DNA of 64,000 nt from Streptomyces sp. NBC_01276 (GCF_041435355.1 NZ_CP108442.1:310001-374000), one strand, 5' to 3'; counted from the stretch's first letter, positions 17,825-27,700 are shown. The notes: generated from the sequence alone by a model not told the origin. Translations and numbers: made by a program.

Positions 17825-19339
17825 TCAGTTGGCGCAGTCGGTGTCGCGGGCGGGGCGCCGGCCGGTGGTGAGGAAGGTGGTGACGGTGCGGTCCGCGCAG
17901 GCGTTGCCGTTGCCGAGGTAGAGGCCGTGGCCGCCCTGCTCGACGGTGACGAGGACCGCCCGGTCACCCAGGGCCTCGCGCATCTTCAGGCCCTTGGAGT
18001 GGGGCGTGGAGGGGTCGCGGCGGCTCTGGACCATGAGGATGTCGGACGGACCGTTCGCGGTGATCCGGGTCGGCTTCTGCTCCGGGGCGTCCTTCCAGTA
18101 GGCGCAGGGCAGCACGTTGACGGGCATGCCCGCGGTGAGGGGGTGGCGGGCGCGGTCCTCGTCCACGGCGCGCTGGCCCGCGGCGGCGCCCTCGCGCGGC
18201 CAGGCCACGTCGTTGCAGAGCACGGCGACCAGCTGGGCGGCGTCCTCGTCGCGCAGCGGCTGGGCCAGCTCCGGCGGGAGGACGGGGGTGGCCGCCGGGT
18301 CCCGGAGGGAGACGAGGAGTTTGGCGAAGGCGGGGAAGGCGGAGTCGCCGTACAGGGCGTTCTGCAGGGCCTGGCGCAGGCCGTTGCCGGTCAGGGGCAC
18401 GCCCGGGGTGGTCGTCGGCCGCGGGGTGCGGTCCAGGGAGGCGGCGAGGGCCAGCAGCTGCGGCTCCACGTCCCCGGGGTCGCGGGCCAGCCGCAGGCCG
18501 TCGCGGTCCCGGTCGGGGTGGGCGGCCCAGGCGGCGAAGTCGGGGAAGCGGTCGTCGGCGCCCTGGCCCATGTTCGCCAGCCAGCCCCGGGCGAGGCGGG
18601 TGGGGTCGGGGTCGCCGCTGCTGTCCAGGACCCAGCGGTCGGTGCGCTCCGGGTGCTTCTGCGCGTACACGGCGCCGACGTAGGTCCCGTACGAGACGCC
18701 CCAGGCGGAGATCTTGCGTTCGCCGAGGACCTCGCGGAGCCGGTCCATGTCGGCCACCTCGTTCGCGGTGGTGAAACTGCGCAGCACGGGGCCGCCGTTG
18801 CGGGCGCAGGCCTCGGCGATGCGCTCGGAGCGGGCGACGTTCTCGGAGATGTCGCCGTTGGGGGCGGGCCAGGCGCGCAGGCTGGTGAGGTAGCGGTCGC
18901 CGGGGGTGAGACCGCAGGAGGCGGTGGTGCTGCCGCCGACGCCGCGGGGGTCGAAGGCGACGAGGTCGTAGGCGCCGGCGAGCTGCTTCTGGAGCGCGGC
19001 GCCCTTCTGCGTGAGGCGCTGGACGCCCGAGCCGCCGGGTCCGCCGGGGATGACGACCAGGGTGCCGCGCCGGGCCTCGGGGCGGTCGCTGCGGACGCGG
19101 GAGACGGCGACGGTGATCTGCGGGCCGGCCGGGTTCGCGTAGTCGAGGGGGACGGGCAGGTCGGCGCACTCCTGGGTGGCGGGGCCGCCCGGCTTCGCGC
19201 AGGGGTGCCAGACGAGCCGGGGAAGCTGCGCTCCCGCCCCGGGAGCCGTGGCCGCCGCCGGGACGACGGCGCTCAGGGTGGTGGCGGCGGTGGCGGCGCA
19301 GAGGGCGAGGAGGAGGGCCTTGTTCCTGGAATTCGTCAT
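17825..19339 (-). CDS. Secreted alpha/beta-hydrolase exopeptidase (SlpD/SlpE, tripeptidyl aminopeptidase type)
   Basis: A 504-residue exported enzyme. Signal peptide about 1-28 (KALLLALCAATAATTLSAVVPAAA). The catalytic fold shows VVIPGGPGGSGVQ, LVAFDPRGVGGS, the canonical nucleophile elbow WGVSYGTYVG, the acid in QSRRDPSTPH and the His in EQGGHGLYL. The proline-iminopeptidase-like fold with a C-terminal TAP domain is typical of Streptomyces tripeptidyl aminopeptidases, which trim the N-termini of exported peptides. ATG at 19339 gives a proper signal peptide and follows GAGG. Same family as 13250-14803 but clearly divergent. Confidence 0.9.
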   Translation of the reverse strand: MTNSRNKALLLALCAATAATTLSAVVPAAATAPGAGAQLPRLVWHPCAKPGGPATQECADLPVPLDYANPAGPQITVAVSRVRSDRPEARRGTLVVIPGGPGGSGVQRLTQKGAALQKQLAGAYDLVAFDPRGVGGSTTASCGLTPGDRYLTSLRAWPAPNGDISENVARSERIAEACARNGGPVLRSFTTANEVADMDRLREVLGERKISAWGVSYGTYVGAVYAQKHPERTDRWVLDSSGDPDPTRLARGWLANMGQGADDRFPDFAAWAAHPDRDRDGLRLARDPGDVEPQLLALAASLDRTPRPTTTPGVPLTGNGLRQALQNALYGDSAFPAFAKLLVSLRDPAATPVLPPELAQPLRDEDAAQLVAVLCNDVAWPREGAAAGQRAVDEDRARHPLTAGMPVNVLPCAYWKDAPEQKPTRITANGPSDILMVQSRRDPSTPHSKGLKMREALGDRAVLVTVEQGGHGLYLGNGNACADRTVTTFLTTGRRPARDTDCAN

Positions 19340-19420
19340 GGGGCAAGCCTCGTTGTCCGCGGCCCCGGCTCCCATCCGGCAGCCCGGTCGCCCCGGGGTG
19401 GGGATAACCCCCCTGGTCCG

Positions 19421-22400
19421 TCAGGCCTGGTGACCGTGGGACCGGTGGGTGCAGCAGCCGTCCCTGAGCATCTGGCGCAGGACCGGCTGCCAGTCGGGGC
19501 CGGGCCCTGCGGCGCGGGGGTGGGCGGCTTCGAGTGCGGCGCGTTCGTGGAGGGTTCCGGCGCGCACGGCGGCCCGGACGCGGACGAGGTCGGCGAAGTC
19601 GGTGAAGGGGTCGCCGTCGACGAGGGTGAGGTCGGCGAGCTTGCCCGGTTCCACCGTGCCGAGGTGGTCGGCGACGCCGAAGACGCGGGCCGGGGTGCGG
19701 GTGGCGGTGGTGAGGGCCTCGGCCGGGGAGAAGCCGTACCGGTGCAGGGCGCGCAGGGCGAGGTGGAGGTGGAGGCCGACCGGGGTGAGGGGTGCGTCGG
19801 TGCCGAGGGCGACCCGGCCGCCGCCCGCGAGGACCCGCCGGTAGACGCCGGTCTCCCGTTCCAGGGCCGTGAGTTGTTCGGCGGTCGGCGGCAGGGCGGC
19901 GGCGGCCCGGACGGCGCTCGCGTCCCAGGGGGGCATCAGGGCGGTGACGCGGGGGTCGTCGGCGAGGGACGGGTCGGCGCCGATCAGCGGCAGGGCCGCG
20001 AAGGGGGTGGCGATGAGGTCGAAGCCGCCGTGGGTGTAGAGCGCGAGGGTGTCCTCGTAGGTGTGGCCGGCCGGGGTGGCGCCGTGGCCGTGTTCGGCGC
20101 GTTCGGTGGCGACGAGGTGCGTGGTGAGGTCCTGGCCGGAGGTGACGCCCTGGGCGCACAGGTGGGAGCCGGCCAGGACGCCGAGCCGCTCGTGCGCGAA
20201 GCGGGCGGCCTGCTCCATGAAGGCGTACGGGGCGCGGACGTAGGTTTTGACGAAGTCCCAGTCCAGCGCCTGCGCGCGGGCCAGGGAGCGGGCGAGGCCC
20301 TCGGCGGTGCGGTGGGCGCGGCCCATGCTGTAGGCGACGCGGGAGCCGTCGAGGAGTTCGCCGCCGGCCAGCAGCCGGGGGGCGGTGAGCCGGCCGGCGC
20401 GGATGTCGTCGCGCAGGCGGGCCTGTTCGTGGGCGGAGCCGCCGAGGGAGACGGTGGTGGTGACGCCGTAGGCGAGGTGCAGGAGGCCCTGGCGGGCGCC
20501 GTAGGTGTACGGGTACGGGTGGACGTGGGCGTCCCACAGCCCGGGCAGGACGGTGCCCCGGGAGGCGTCGACGGTGCGGGCCGCGCGGCGGCGGGGCCGG
20601 TGTGCTTCGACGGCGGTGACGCGCCCGCCGCTGATCAGGACGTCGACGTCGGCGCGGGGCGGGGCTCCGGTGCCGTCCCAGAGGAGGCCGGCGTGCACGA
20701 CGGTGTCGACGGCGGAGGGGCGGCGGTGGGTCAGCGAGACCGGTACGGTGCGGGGCGGGCGCGCGGGGGCGCCCTGGGCGTCGAGGGTCAGCAGGCGCAG
20801 CCGGTCGCCCGACTGGTAGAGCAGGGTGCGGGAGTCGGCGGCCCAGGAGGGGTGGTCGGCGCACTCGTCGGTGAGGCGGCGGGCGGTGCCGGTGGGGGTG
20901 CCGTCGGGGGTGACGGGCAGCAGCCACAGGGCGGATTCGGCGACGCAGGCGAGGAAGCGGCCGTCGGGCGACCAGACGGGGCCGCTGGCGTAGCTGTCGG
21001 AGAGGGAGGCGTGCGGGGCGAGGGCGTGCAGCCGGGCCGCGCCGGTGGTGGTGTCGACGATCCGGATGAGGTTGTGGCCCTCGCGGAAGCGGTGGCTGAT
21101 CCGGTTGCGGTCGCAGAGGGCGACGTGGCGGCCGTCGGGCGACCAGCTGGGCGGGCTCGGCAGTCCGCCGCCGCCGAGGGCCGCCACGAGGGGGGTCTCG
21201 GTGGCGCTGGCGAGGTCGCGGACGAGGAGGTGTCCTGAGAGGTCGAGGCAGGCGAGCCGGGTGCCGTCCGGTGAGAGCGAGCCGTAGACGCGGCCGTCGG
21301 CGGCGAGGACGCTCTCGTGGCCGCCGGCGAGTTCGCGGCGCCGTACGGTGTTGAGCCCGTCGCGGTCGTCGGTGTAGATCAGCGCCCGGCCGTCGGGGGT
21401 CCACACCGGTCCCTGGACGTAGGCCGTCGCGGGGGCCTGGGCGATCCTGCGCGGGGCTCCCCCGCCGACGGGGACGGTCCACAGGGCGTTGAGGGCGACG
21501 AGGGCGACGGTGCGGCCGTCGGGCGAGAGGCGGGGCAGGTGGACTCCGCGTACGGGGCGTCCGGGCTCGGCCTCCAGCGCGTACTCCTTGACGCGGTAGC
21601 GGGGGCGGGGCACTTCGAGGGTGGCGTCGAGGGGGATCTCGCGGCCGGTGGTGTCGCGGTGCGGGCGGATCACCCGGAAGCGGCCGTCGAGGGTGACGAG
21701 CAGGCGGTCGTCACCGATCCAGCGCGGGGGCGCGGGGGCGACGTCCCCGTCGAGGGGGACGGGGCGGCCGTCGGCGTGGAGGGTGAGGATCTGGGTCTTG
21801 CGGGGTCCGGGGGCGGCGGACAGCCAGGCGGTGCGGCCGGCCGGGGAGAGGGCGGGGGTCAGCAGGCTGCCGTCGGCGACGGTGTGGTCCACGCGTACGG
21901 GGCCCCGTCCGTCGGCGGCGACGGAGGCGAGGGTCCGGGCGGTCAGGGTCTCCCCGTCGACGGTGGCGCGGACGAAGAGCACGCGGGCTCCGTCCGGGGT
22001 CCAGACGGGGTCGAAGTCCTCCCAGGCGCCCTCCTGTCCGGGACCCTGCTGCCCGGGGAGACCGGTGAGGGGGACGGGGCGGCCGCCCGTGAGGGGGACG
22101 GTCCAGATCCGGTACGGGCCGCCGGCGACGGGGTCCCCGCCGCGCTCGGAGCAGAAGGCGAGGTGGCGGCCGTCGGGCGACCAGGCGGGCGCCCGGTGGT
22201 CGAAGGGGCCGTCGGTGAGCCTGCGCAGGCCGGATCCGTCGGCGTCCATCACCCAGATGTGGAAGGCGCCGCCGCGGTAGGCGCTCATGGCGATCCGGTG
22301 GCCGTCCGGGGAGAACACCGGGCGGCCGGGCTCCAGGTCGGGCGGGGTGAGGCGGGTGGCGGGCGCGCCGTCGGGGGGCAGCGACCACAGGACGCCCTGC

Positions 22401-22672
22401 ACCTCGGCGACGACGCGCTCCCCGGTGGCGGTGGCGGTGGCCGCGCCGTTGGTCGCGCGGGTGAGGCGGATCCGGGCCGTTTCCCCGGCCGCGTACGCGC
22501 CGGCCGCGGCCGGACCGGTCACGGCCGCGGGGGCCGTGTCCGCGCCGGCGGGGTCGGGGCCGGCCGGGGCCGTGGCCGCCGCGGCGGCCGGCGGGTGGCC
22601 GACCAGCGCCGCCAGCGCTCCCGCCGAGCCCGCCCGTAGAACCGTCCTGCGCGCCACCCGCACCCCGACCAC
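19421..22672 (-). CDS. Exported WD40-like beta-propeller / amidohydrolase fusion
   Basis: About 1083 residues. A Tat-type signal (ARRTVLRAGSAGALAALVG) leads; then eight or so TolB/WD40-like blades (repeated motifs such as PVFSPDGHRIA, PAWSPDGRHLAF, PVWSPDGRFLA), and a C-terminal metal-dependent amidohydrolase with HVHPYPY, a His in LAGSHLCAQ, HGHGATPAGHTYE, and the catalytic Asp in LGTDAPL. These residues match imidazolonepropionase-like amidohydrolases, suggesting an extracytoplasmic hydrolase, perhaps of cyclic amides or peptides. The start is uncertain: several GTG codons occur between 22660 and 22672 and an ATG lies at 22726; none has a strong ribosome site. Confidence 0.85.
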   Translation of the reverse strand: MVGVRVARRTVLRAGSAGALAALVGHPPAAAAATAPAGPDPAGADTAPAAVTGPAAAGAYAAGETARIRLTRATNGAATATATGERVVAEVQGVLWSLPPDGAPATRLTPPDLEPGRPVFSPDGHRIAMSAYRGGAFHIWVMDADGSGLRRLTDGPFDHRAPAWSPDGRHLAFCSERGGDPVAGGPYRIWTVPLTGGRPVPLTGLPGQQGPGQEGAWEDFDPVWTPDGARVLFVRATVDGETLTARTLASVAADGRGPVRVDHTVADGSLLTPALSPAGRTAWLSAAPGPRKTQILTLHADGRPVPLDGDVAPAPPRWIGDDRLLVTLDGRFRVIRPHRDTTGREIPLDATLEVPRPRYRVKEYALEAEPGRPVRGVHLPRLSPDGRTVALVALNALWTVPVGGGAPRRIAQAPATAYVQGPVWTPDGRALIYTDDRDGLNTVRRRELAGGHESVLAADGRVYGSLSPDGTRLACLDLSGHLLVRDLASATETPLVAALGGGGLPSPPSWSPDGRHVALCDRNRISHRFREGHNLIRIVDTTTGAARLHALAPHASLSDSYASGPVWSPDGRFLACVAESALWLLPVTPDGTPTGTARRLTDECADHPSWAADSRTLLYQSGDRLRLLTLDAQGAPARPPRTVPVSLTHRRPSAVDTVVHAGLLWDGTGAPPRADVDVLISGGRVTAVEAHRPRRRAARTVDASRGTVLPGLWDAHVHPYPYTYGARQGLLHLAYGVTTTVSLGGSAHEQARLRDDIRAGRLTAPRLLAGGELLDGSRVAYSMGRAHRTAEGLARSLARAQALDWDFVKTYVRAPYAFMEQAARFAHERLGVLAGSHLCAQGVTSGQDLTTHLVATERAEHGHGATPAGHTYEDTLALYTHGGFDLIATPFAALPLIGADPSLADDPRVTALMPPWDASAVRAAAALPPTAEQLTALERETGVYRRVLAGGGRVALGTDAPLTPVGLHLHLALRALHRYGFSPAEALTTATRTPARVFGVADHLGTVEPGKLADLTLVDGDPFTDFADLVRVRAAVRAGTLHERAALEAAHPRAAGPGPDWQPVLRQMLRDGCCTHRSHGHQA

Positions 22673-22745
22673 CCGTCCCGTGTCTCGCCGTCCGTCCGAC
22701 GGCCCGTCAGGCAGCCAAACGATCAAGACCGGGTTCCGGCAACGG

Positions 22746-22782
22746 CCTCGCCCCGGCGGGCCGTACGTCCGCCGGGGCGAGG
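22746..22782. terminator. Terminator of the multicopper oxidase gene region
   Basis: CCTCGCCCCGGCGG and CCGCCGGGGCGAGG form a perfect 14-bp stem with a 9-base loop, 14 bases past the oxidase stop on the minus strand. Confidence 0.65.
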
Positions 22783-22795
22783 GATCCGTGGTACT

Positions 22796-24268
22796 TCAGG
22801 AGATGCGCATGTTCGCCATCATGCCCATGGCCCCGTGGTCGAACAGGTGGCAGTGGTAGACGTAGGTGCCACGGTAGCCGGTGAAGGTGGCCTGGAGCTT
22901 CACCGTTTCGCCCGGCTTGAGCGGGACGGTGTCCTTCAGGCCCGTCTCGGAGCCGGCGGTGACCGGCTGCCCGTTCCGCTCCAGCACCCTGAACTGCACG
23001 AGGTGCATGTGGAAGTTGTGCGGGGCGAACTGGTTGGAGTTCTTCACGGTCCAGATCTCGGTGGCACCGTAGGCGATCTCGGTGTCGATCCGGTCCATGT
23101 CGTACGTCTTGCCGTTGATGTACGCCTGGCTGCCCGGGCTGCCGGTCTCGTCCATCTTCATGTCGAAGCTGCGGTTGACGGTGGCGGCGGGCAGCGGCGG
23201 GAGGGTGCGCAGGGTGTCCGGGACGACGCTGTCGTCCCGCGCGGTGCGGGTGACCCGGAACTGGATCACCTTGCCGACCACGTCGGCCGATTCGAAGGGG
23301 GCGACGTCCTTGTTGACCAGTTCGATGGTGGTGCCGACCGGGTAGCGGGAGAAGTCGATGACGACGTCGGCGCGCTCGCCCGGGCTGATCGCGACGGTGT
23401 CGGTGCGGTGCGGGGCGGGGAGCAGGCCGCCGTCCGTGCCGATCTGGACGATCTCGGAGCCGTCGGCGAGGCGGAGGGCGAAGAACCGCTGGTTGGCCGT
23501 GTTGGTGAGGCGGAAGCGGTACTTGCGGGCCGCGACCTCGAAATACGGCCAGGCCCTGCCGTTGGCGAGGATGACGTTGCGGTGCTTGAAGTCGCCCATC
23601 TCGTAGATGAGTTCGCCGTTCTGCGCGAAGCGGGCGTCGCGCAGCGAGACCGGGACGTCGTAGGCGCCGGAGGGCAGGCGCAGGCGGCGCTCGATGTCGT
23701 CGGTGAGCACGTAGGTGCCCGTCATCCCGCGGAAGACGTTCTCCGACTCCATGTGGTGGGCGTGGTCGTGGAACCACAGGTTCGCGTGCGGCTGGGTGTT
23801 GGGGTACGTGTACGTCTTGGTGCCGCCGTCCGCCTCGATGAGGTCCATGGGCGAGCCGTCGCTGTCCTGCGGCACGTGGGCGCCGTGCAGGTGGATCGAG
23901 GTGGGGACGGAGAGGGAGTTGGTCTGGCGGACCACGACCCGGCGGCCGGACTCGGCCTTGATGACGGGGCCGGGGAAGGATCCGTTGAAGGTGCGCAGCC
24001 GGGTGGTCAGGCCGGGCACGATCTCCTTCGAAGCCTCCTTCAGGTTCATCCGGTAGTAGCTGGTGGTGCTCGTCGTCAGGTACGGCTGGAGGACCGGGGC
24101 GAGCGGCATCCTCTGGGTGAACTTGGCTATGCCCGCGGCGTCGAGCTCGGCCGCGGGGGCGGGGGGCTCGGTGGCGACGGCGTTCACGACCGGCAGCAGC
24201 ATCCCGCCCGTGCCGACGATGCTGGTGGCGGCCACGCCTGCCCTGAGTGCGGTCCGTCGAGTGATCAC
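22796..24268 (-). CDS. Tat-exported multicopper oxidase (CotA/laccase-like)
   Basis: A 490-residue three-domain cupredoxin oxidase that would oxidise phenols, metals or bilirubin-like compounds using O2. All four copper motifs are present: HLHGAH (about residue 127), WFHDHAHH, PHNFHMH, and YHCHLFDHGAMGMM near the C-terminus, which supplies the type 1 copper with Cys, His and an axial Met. The N-terminus ITRRTALRAGVAAT is a Tat signal, as expected for an enzyme that folds with copper before export. GTG at 24268 follows GGGGGAA. Divergent from the GH15-like gene. The natural substrate is not evident. Confidence 0.93.
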   Translation of the reverse strand: MITRRTALRAGVAATSIVGTGGMLLPVVNAVATEPPAPAAELDAAGIAKFTQRMPLAPVLQPYLTTSTTSYYRMNLKEASKEIVPGLTTRLRTFNGSFPGPVIKAESGRRVVVRQTNSLSVPTSIHLHGAHVPQDSDGSPMDLIEADGGTKTYTYPNTQPHANLWFHDHAHHMESENVFRGMTGTYVLTDDIERRLRLPSGAYDVPVSLRDARFAQNGELIYEMGDFKHRNVILANGRAWPYFEVAARKYRFRLTNTANQRFFALRLADGSEIVQIGTDGGLLPAPHRTDTVAISPGERADVVIDFSRYPVGTTIELVNKDVAPFESADVVGKVIQFRVTRTARDDSVVPDTLRTLPPLPAATVNRSFDMKMDETGSPGSQAYINGKTYDMDRIDTEIAYGATEIWTVKNSNQFAPHNFHMHLVQFRVLERNGQPVTAGSETGLKDTVPLKPGETVKLQATFTGYRGTYVYHCHLFDHGAMGMMANMRIS

Positions 24269-24618
24269 TGTTCCCCCGTGGGTGGTTGCCCGGCGGCTCA
24301 CGGCCGCGCGGCTGGGCGCGTGGGTACGCGGTTGTGGACGCGGGAAGCTTGTTCGATCACGGTTGTGCCGCGCTCGTGCGGCCGTGGGGCGCCCGCCCTG
24401 CTCCGCTGGAGCCGCGGGGCGCGACGCCGGGCGGTCCGGGCACGGGGGCCGTGCCACGGACCGTTGGGCCATACGGGCGACAGTGCGGGTGTCCTGCGCG
24501 GCAGGAGCGGTAGCGTCCACGCCGTGGCGCCCCGGCCGGGTCATATTGACTGAACGGCGCGCCGAGTGCGCGACGCGAACTGCTTCATGACGCTTCATCA
24601 CTGTGGAGGCCATGCGTG
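24269..24618. other. Divergent intergenic region, 350 bases
   Basis: Separates the multicopper oxidase and the GH15-like gene and must hold both promoters. It contains an AT-richer patch TCATATTGACTGAA (about 24542-24555) and a short direct repeat CTTCAT-GACG-CTTCAT just before the rightward gene. I see no small gene and no convincing operator. Confidence 0.5.
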
Positions 24619-26502
24619 ATGCGTATCCGGTCCGTTCTGGTGGCCACCGCCCTGCTGGCGACCCTGTCGCCCGCCGTGTACGGGCGGGCCGCCACGGGCG
24701 GGCCCCTCTCCTTCGACGGGCAGCCGGCTCACGACGTGGCCCTGTACGGGATCGCGGGGTCCGGGACGACGGGGCACGCGGGGGCCCAGGAGTTCGTCTC
24801 CGACGGCTCCCGGCTGACCCGGGTGAGCCTGTACCTGAGCAGCCGTGCCGGGACGGGGACGGTGGACGTGCAGGTTCGCGGCGTCCGCGACGACCCCGCT
24901 TCCGCGGTCGCGTCCGGCCGGGTCGACCTCGCGGGGCTGGGCGGGCCGGGCGCCGGCTGGGTGGAGGTCCCGCTGGAGGCCGCGCTGCGGCCGGGCGCCA
25001 GGTACTACCTCTTCGCGCAGGCCGCCACGGCCGGGGGCCGGCCGGTCGTCTGGCACGGCACCCGTGCGGCGTCGCCGGGCCTTCCGGCCGCCTCGCGGTA
25101 CGACGAGGAGCTGGGCGGCTGGCAGGAGGACGAGGGGCGGCTCGCGTTCTACGTGAACCCGGAGGGCGGCGAGCGGTGCGGGGAGACCGAGGCCTGCTAC
25201 GTACCGGACACGATGCGGGGCGCGCGGACCGCCGGGCTGCTCACCGACGGGAAGGCGGTGGAGGCCGTCGACCCGCCCTTCGCGGTCGGCGCCCACTACG
25301 TGGAGGGCAGCAACGTGCTGGCGCTGCCGTCGGGCCGGTGGCGCTACCTCCCGCCGGGGGCGGCGAAGTCGCGCGTCGTGGCGGCGGACGACCCCGGCGC
25401 ACTGGCCCAGATCTCCGAGTCCCGGCGCTGGCTGGCCTCCGGCGCGGTCCCGGGTTCGGCCGGGGCGCGGCGCGCGGGCGCGGAGCGGGCGCTGCTGTCG
25501 ATGCGGGCGCTGCTGCGTCCCAACGGGGCCTTCGCGGCGGCCTGGTCCCCCTTCTGGGACTTCTCCTGGCCGCGTGACTCGGCCTTCGCCGCGGCCGCCT
25601 TCGCACACACCGGCCACGACGAGGAGGCGTACCGGATCCTGCGGTACAACGCGGCCACGCAGCGGGAGGACGGCACCTGGGAGGCCCGTACCCGCCTGGA
25701 CGGCTCCGGGCCGCCCGACTCCCGGACCTGGCAGCTCGACGCCAACGGCTGGGTGCCCTGGGCCACCTGGCAGTGGTACCGGGCGGCTCCCGTGGCGGAC
25801 CGCGACGAGCGGCTGCGCGCGCTGTACCCGGCGATCGCCGGTGCCGCCGACCACACGTCCGGGTCCCTGGACGCGGAGGGGCTGCCGCCGGCCTCCCCCG
25901 ACTACTGGGAACTGCCCACCGGCACCGCCAACATCGGTACGGCCGCCCCCCTGCTGGCGGGGCTGAACGCCGCTGCCGACCTGGCGGCCCGCCTCGGGCG
26001 GGCGGAGGACTCGCGGCGGTGGGCGCAGGCCGCCGGGCGGCTGGAGGCGGGGATCGCGAAACGGTTCGCGCCGCTCGGCTACCCGCGCACCGTCGACGGG
26101 CTCCACGGCCGCGACAGCGCGGCCGCGTTCATGGCTCCGCCCTTCAACACCGCTCCCGCCGGTCTGCCCGCCGCCCTCGACGACACCTACCGGGCGCTGC
26201 TGCGCCCCAACGGCGGTGTGGTTCCGGGGAACGACCCCGACGCGCCGTGGGGGAACGTCTCCTGGACCGCGAGCACCTCTTTCTTCGCGCTGGCCTGGTC
26301 GACGACGGGCCGGCGGGACAAGGGCGGCGCGGTGCTGGACTGGGTGCTGTCCCGGCGCAACCTGCTCGGCGAGCTCCCCGAGACGGTGGACGAGAAGGGC
26401 CTGCCGAAGGCCGTGGTGCCGCTGGGCTGGACGGACGCGCTGGTGCTGCTCACCCTCCTGCAGCAGGACGGCACGACGCTGCCGACCCCGCCGCGGCGCT
26501 GA
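24619..26502 (+). CDS. Secreted GH15/glucoamylase-like (alpha/alpha)6-barrel glycosidase
   Basis: About 627 residues with a Sec signal peptide (RSVLVATALLATLSPAVYG). Residues 30-180 form a beta-rich domain. The C-terminal barrel carries motifs of six-hairpin glycosidases of the GH15 kind: FWDFSWPRDSAFAAAAFAHTG, YNAATQREDGTWEARTRLDG, and TWQLDANGWVPWATWQWYR. Acidic residues in PDYWELPTGTANIGTAAPLL and PWGNVSWTASTSFF are plausible for catalysis. Alpha-glucan substrates are typical, but specificity is inferred. GGAGG precedes tandem starts GTG and ATG (24616 and 24619). Confidence 0.8.
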   Translation: MRIRSVLVATALLATLSPAVYGRAATGGPLSFDGQPAHDVALYGIAGSGTTGHAGAQEFVSDGSRLTRVSLYLSSRAGTGTVDVQVRGVRDDPASAVASGRVDLAGLGGPGAGWVEVPLEAALRPGARYYLFAQAATAGGRPVVWHGTRAASPGLPAASRYDEELGGWQEDEGRLAFYVNPEGGERCGETEACYVPDTMRGARTAGLLTDGKAVEAVDPPFAVGAHYVEGSNVLALPSGRWRYLPPGAAKSRVVAADDPGALAQISESRRWLASGAVPGSAGARRAGAERALLSMRALLRPNGAFAAAWSPFWDFSWPRDSAFAAAAFAHTGHDEEAYRILRYNAATQREDGTWEARTRLDGSGPPDSRTWQLDANGWVPWATWQWYRAAPVADRDERLRALYPAIAGAADHTSGSLDAEGLPPASPDYWELPTGTANIGTAAPLLAGLNAAADLAARLGRAEDSRRWAQAAGRLEAGIAKRFAPLGYPRTVDGLHGRDSAAAFMAPPFNTAPAGLPAALDDTYRALLRPNGGVVPGNDPDAPWGNVSWTASTSFFALAWSTTGRRDKGGAVLDWVLSRRNLLGELPETVDEKGLPKAVVPLGWTDALVLLTLLQQDGTTLPTPPRR

Positions 26503-27700
26503 CGGCACGGCGGCCGCTCGCGCGCCGGTCCCCGATGGTGAGTACGCCCGGCGGGCGGCTGACGGCGGGCGGGAGCGCCAGGGGGCGGCGGCCGGGGGTG
26601 AGGGAACCGAGGACGCGGGGGCCGCGGGCTCCGGTGCAGTCGGGTGCGTTGCCGGGGATGCCGTGGACGGTGAGGAAGCCGAGGACGGCGAAGGCGTACG
26701 CCTCCTTCGCGGCGGCGGGCAGACCGAGCGCGTCCGAGGTGAGCAGGGCGGTGCCCGGGGGCAGTTCCTCGCGCAGGGCCGCCATCAGGGCGGGGTTGCG
26801 GGTGCCGCCGCCGGAGGCGATGACCTCGGTGGCGCCCAGGGGCCGCAGGGCGTCGGCGACGGTGCGGGCGGTGAGCCGGGTGAGGGTGGCCAGGACGTCC
26901 TGTGGTGGGAGGCCGGGGTGGGGGGCCAGGGCGGCGCGCAGGTGGCCGGGGTGGAAGAGCTCCTTGCCGGTGGTCTTGGGGGCGGGCAGCCGGTAGTACG
27001 GCTCGTCGAGGAGCCGGCGCAGGAGGGGCGCGTGGACCCGTCCGGCCGCGGCGAGGGCGCCGTCCGCGTCGTGGTCGAGCCGCCCGGCGGTGAGTTCGCG
27101 TACGACGGCGTCGAGGAGGGCGTTGCCGGGGCCGGTGTCGAAGGCCACGGGCGGGCCGGCCGGCGGGAGGACGGTGAGGTTGGCGATCCCGCCGATGTTC
27201 AGGGCGGCCGGGACGCCGGGGCGGCCGCGCAGCAGCATCAGGTCGACGAGGCTGACCAGCGGGGCGCCCTGGCCGCCGGCGGCGACGTCGCGGGGCCGGA
27301 AGTCGCTGACGACGGGGCAGCCGGTGGCCTCGGCGATCCAGGCCGGGCTGCCGATCTGCAGGGTGCCGTGCACCCTGCCGGCGTCCGCCCAGTGGAAGAC
27401 GGTCTGCCCGTGCGAGGCCATCAGCTCGGCCCGCCCGGCGCACAGTTCGCGGTCGGCGCGGACGGCCAGCGCGGCGAAGGCCTGTCCGATGCGGGTGTCG
27501 AGGCGGCACACGTCGGCCAGGGTGGTGGCGGCGGGCGGCAGGGCGGCGGTGAGGGCGGCCCGCAGGGTCTCCTCGTAGGGGGCGCTGACCATGCCGAGCG
27601 GGACCAGGCGCAGGGCGCCGTCCTCGTCGAGGGCGATGTCCGCGGCGGCGGCGTCGACGGCGTCGTAGGAGGTTCCGGACATCAGCCCGACGACCCTCAC
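26450..27700 (-). CDS. anmK: Anhydro-N-acetylmuramic acid kinase
   Basis: A 416-residue cytoplasmic kinase that opens and phosphorylates 1,6-anhydro-MurNAc to MurNAc-6-phosphate during peptidoglycan recycling. Family motifs: GLMSGTSYDAVDAA at the N-terminus, GTLQIGSPAWIA, the catalytic Asp in RPRDVAAGGQGAPLV, NIGGIANLT, FDTGPGNALLD and ASGGGTRNPALM. GTG at 27700 overlaps the upstream transporter stop by GTGA, so translation is coupled. The last 40 residues look low-complexity, and the 3' end overlaps the convergent GH15-like gene by 53 bases, unusual and possibly an over-long tail. Its context with an L,D-transpeptidase fits cell-wall turnover. Confidence 0.93.
   Translation of the reverse strand: MRVVGLMSGTSYDAVDAAAADIALDEDGALRLVPLGMVSAPYEETLRAALTAALPPAATTLADVCRLDTRIGQAFAALAVRADRELCAGRAELMASHGQTVFHWADAGRVHGTLQIGSPAWIAEATGCPVVSDFRPRDVAAGGQGAPLVSLVDLMLLRGRPGVPAALNIGGIANLTVLPPAGPPVAFDTGPGNALLDAVVRELTAGRLDHDADGALAAAGRVHAPLLRRLLDEPYYRLPAPKTTGKELFHPGHLRAALAPHPGLPPQDVLATLTRLTARTVADALRPLGATEVIASGGGTRNPALMAALREELPPGTALLTSDALGLPAAAKEAYAFAVLGFLTVHGIPGNAPDCTGARGPRVLGSLTPGRRPLALPPAVSRPPGVLTIGDRRASGRRAVSAAAGSAASCRPAAGG

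Noticed and set aside
17666..21238. A very long open frame on the plus strand, opposite the exopeptidase and amidohydrolase genes
   Set aside because: It is Gly/Val/Ala-rich, without family motifs, and lies antisense to two genes with intact catalytic residues; such frames arise from extreme third-position G+C.
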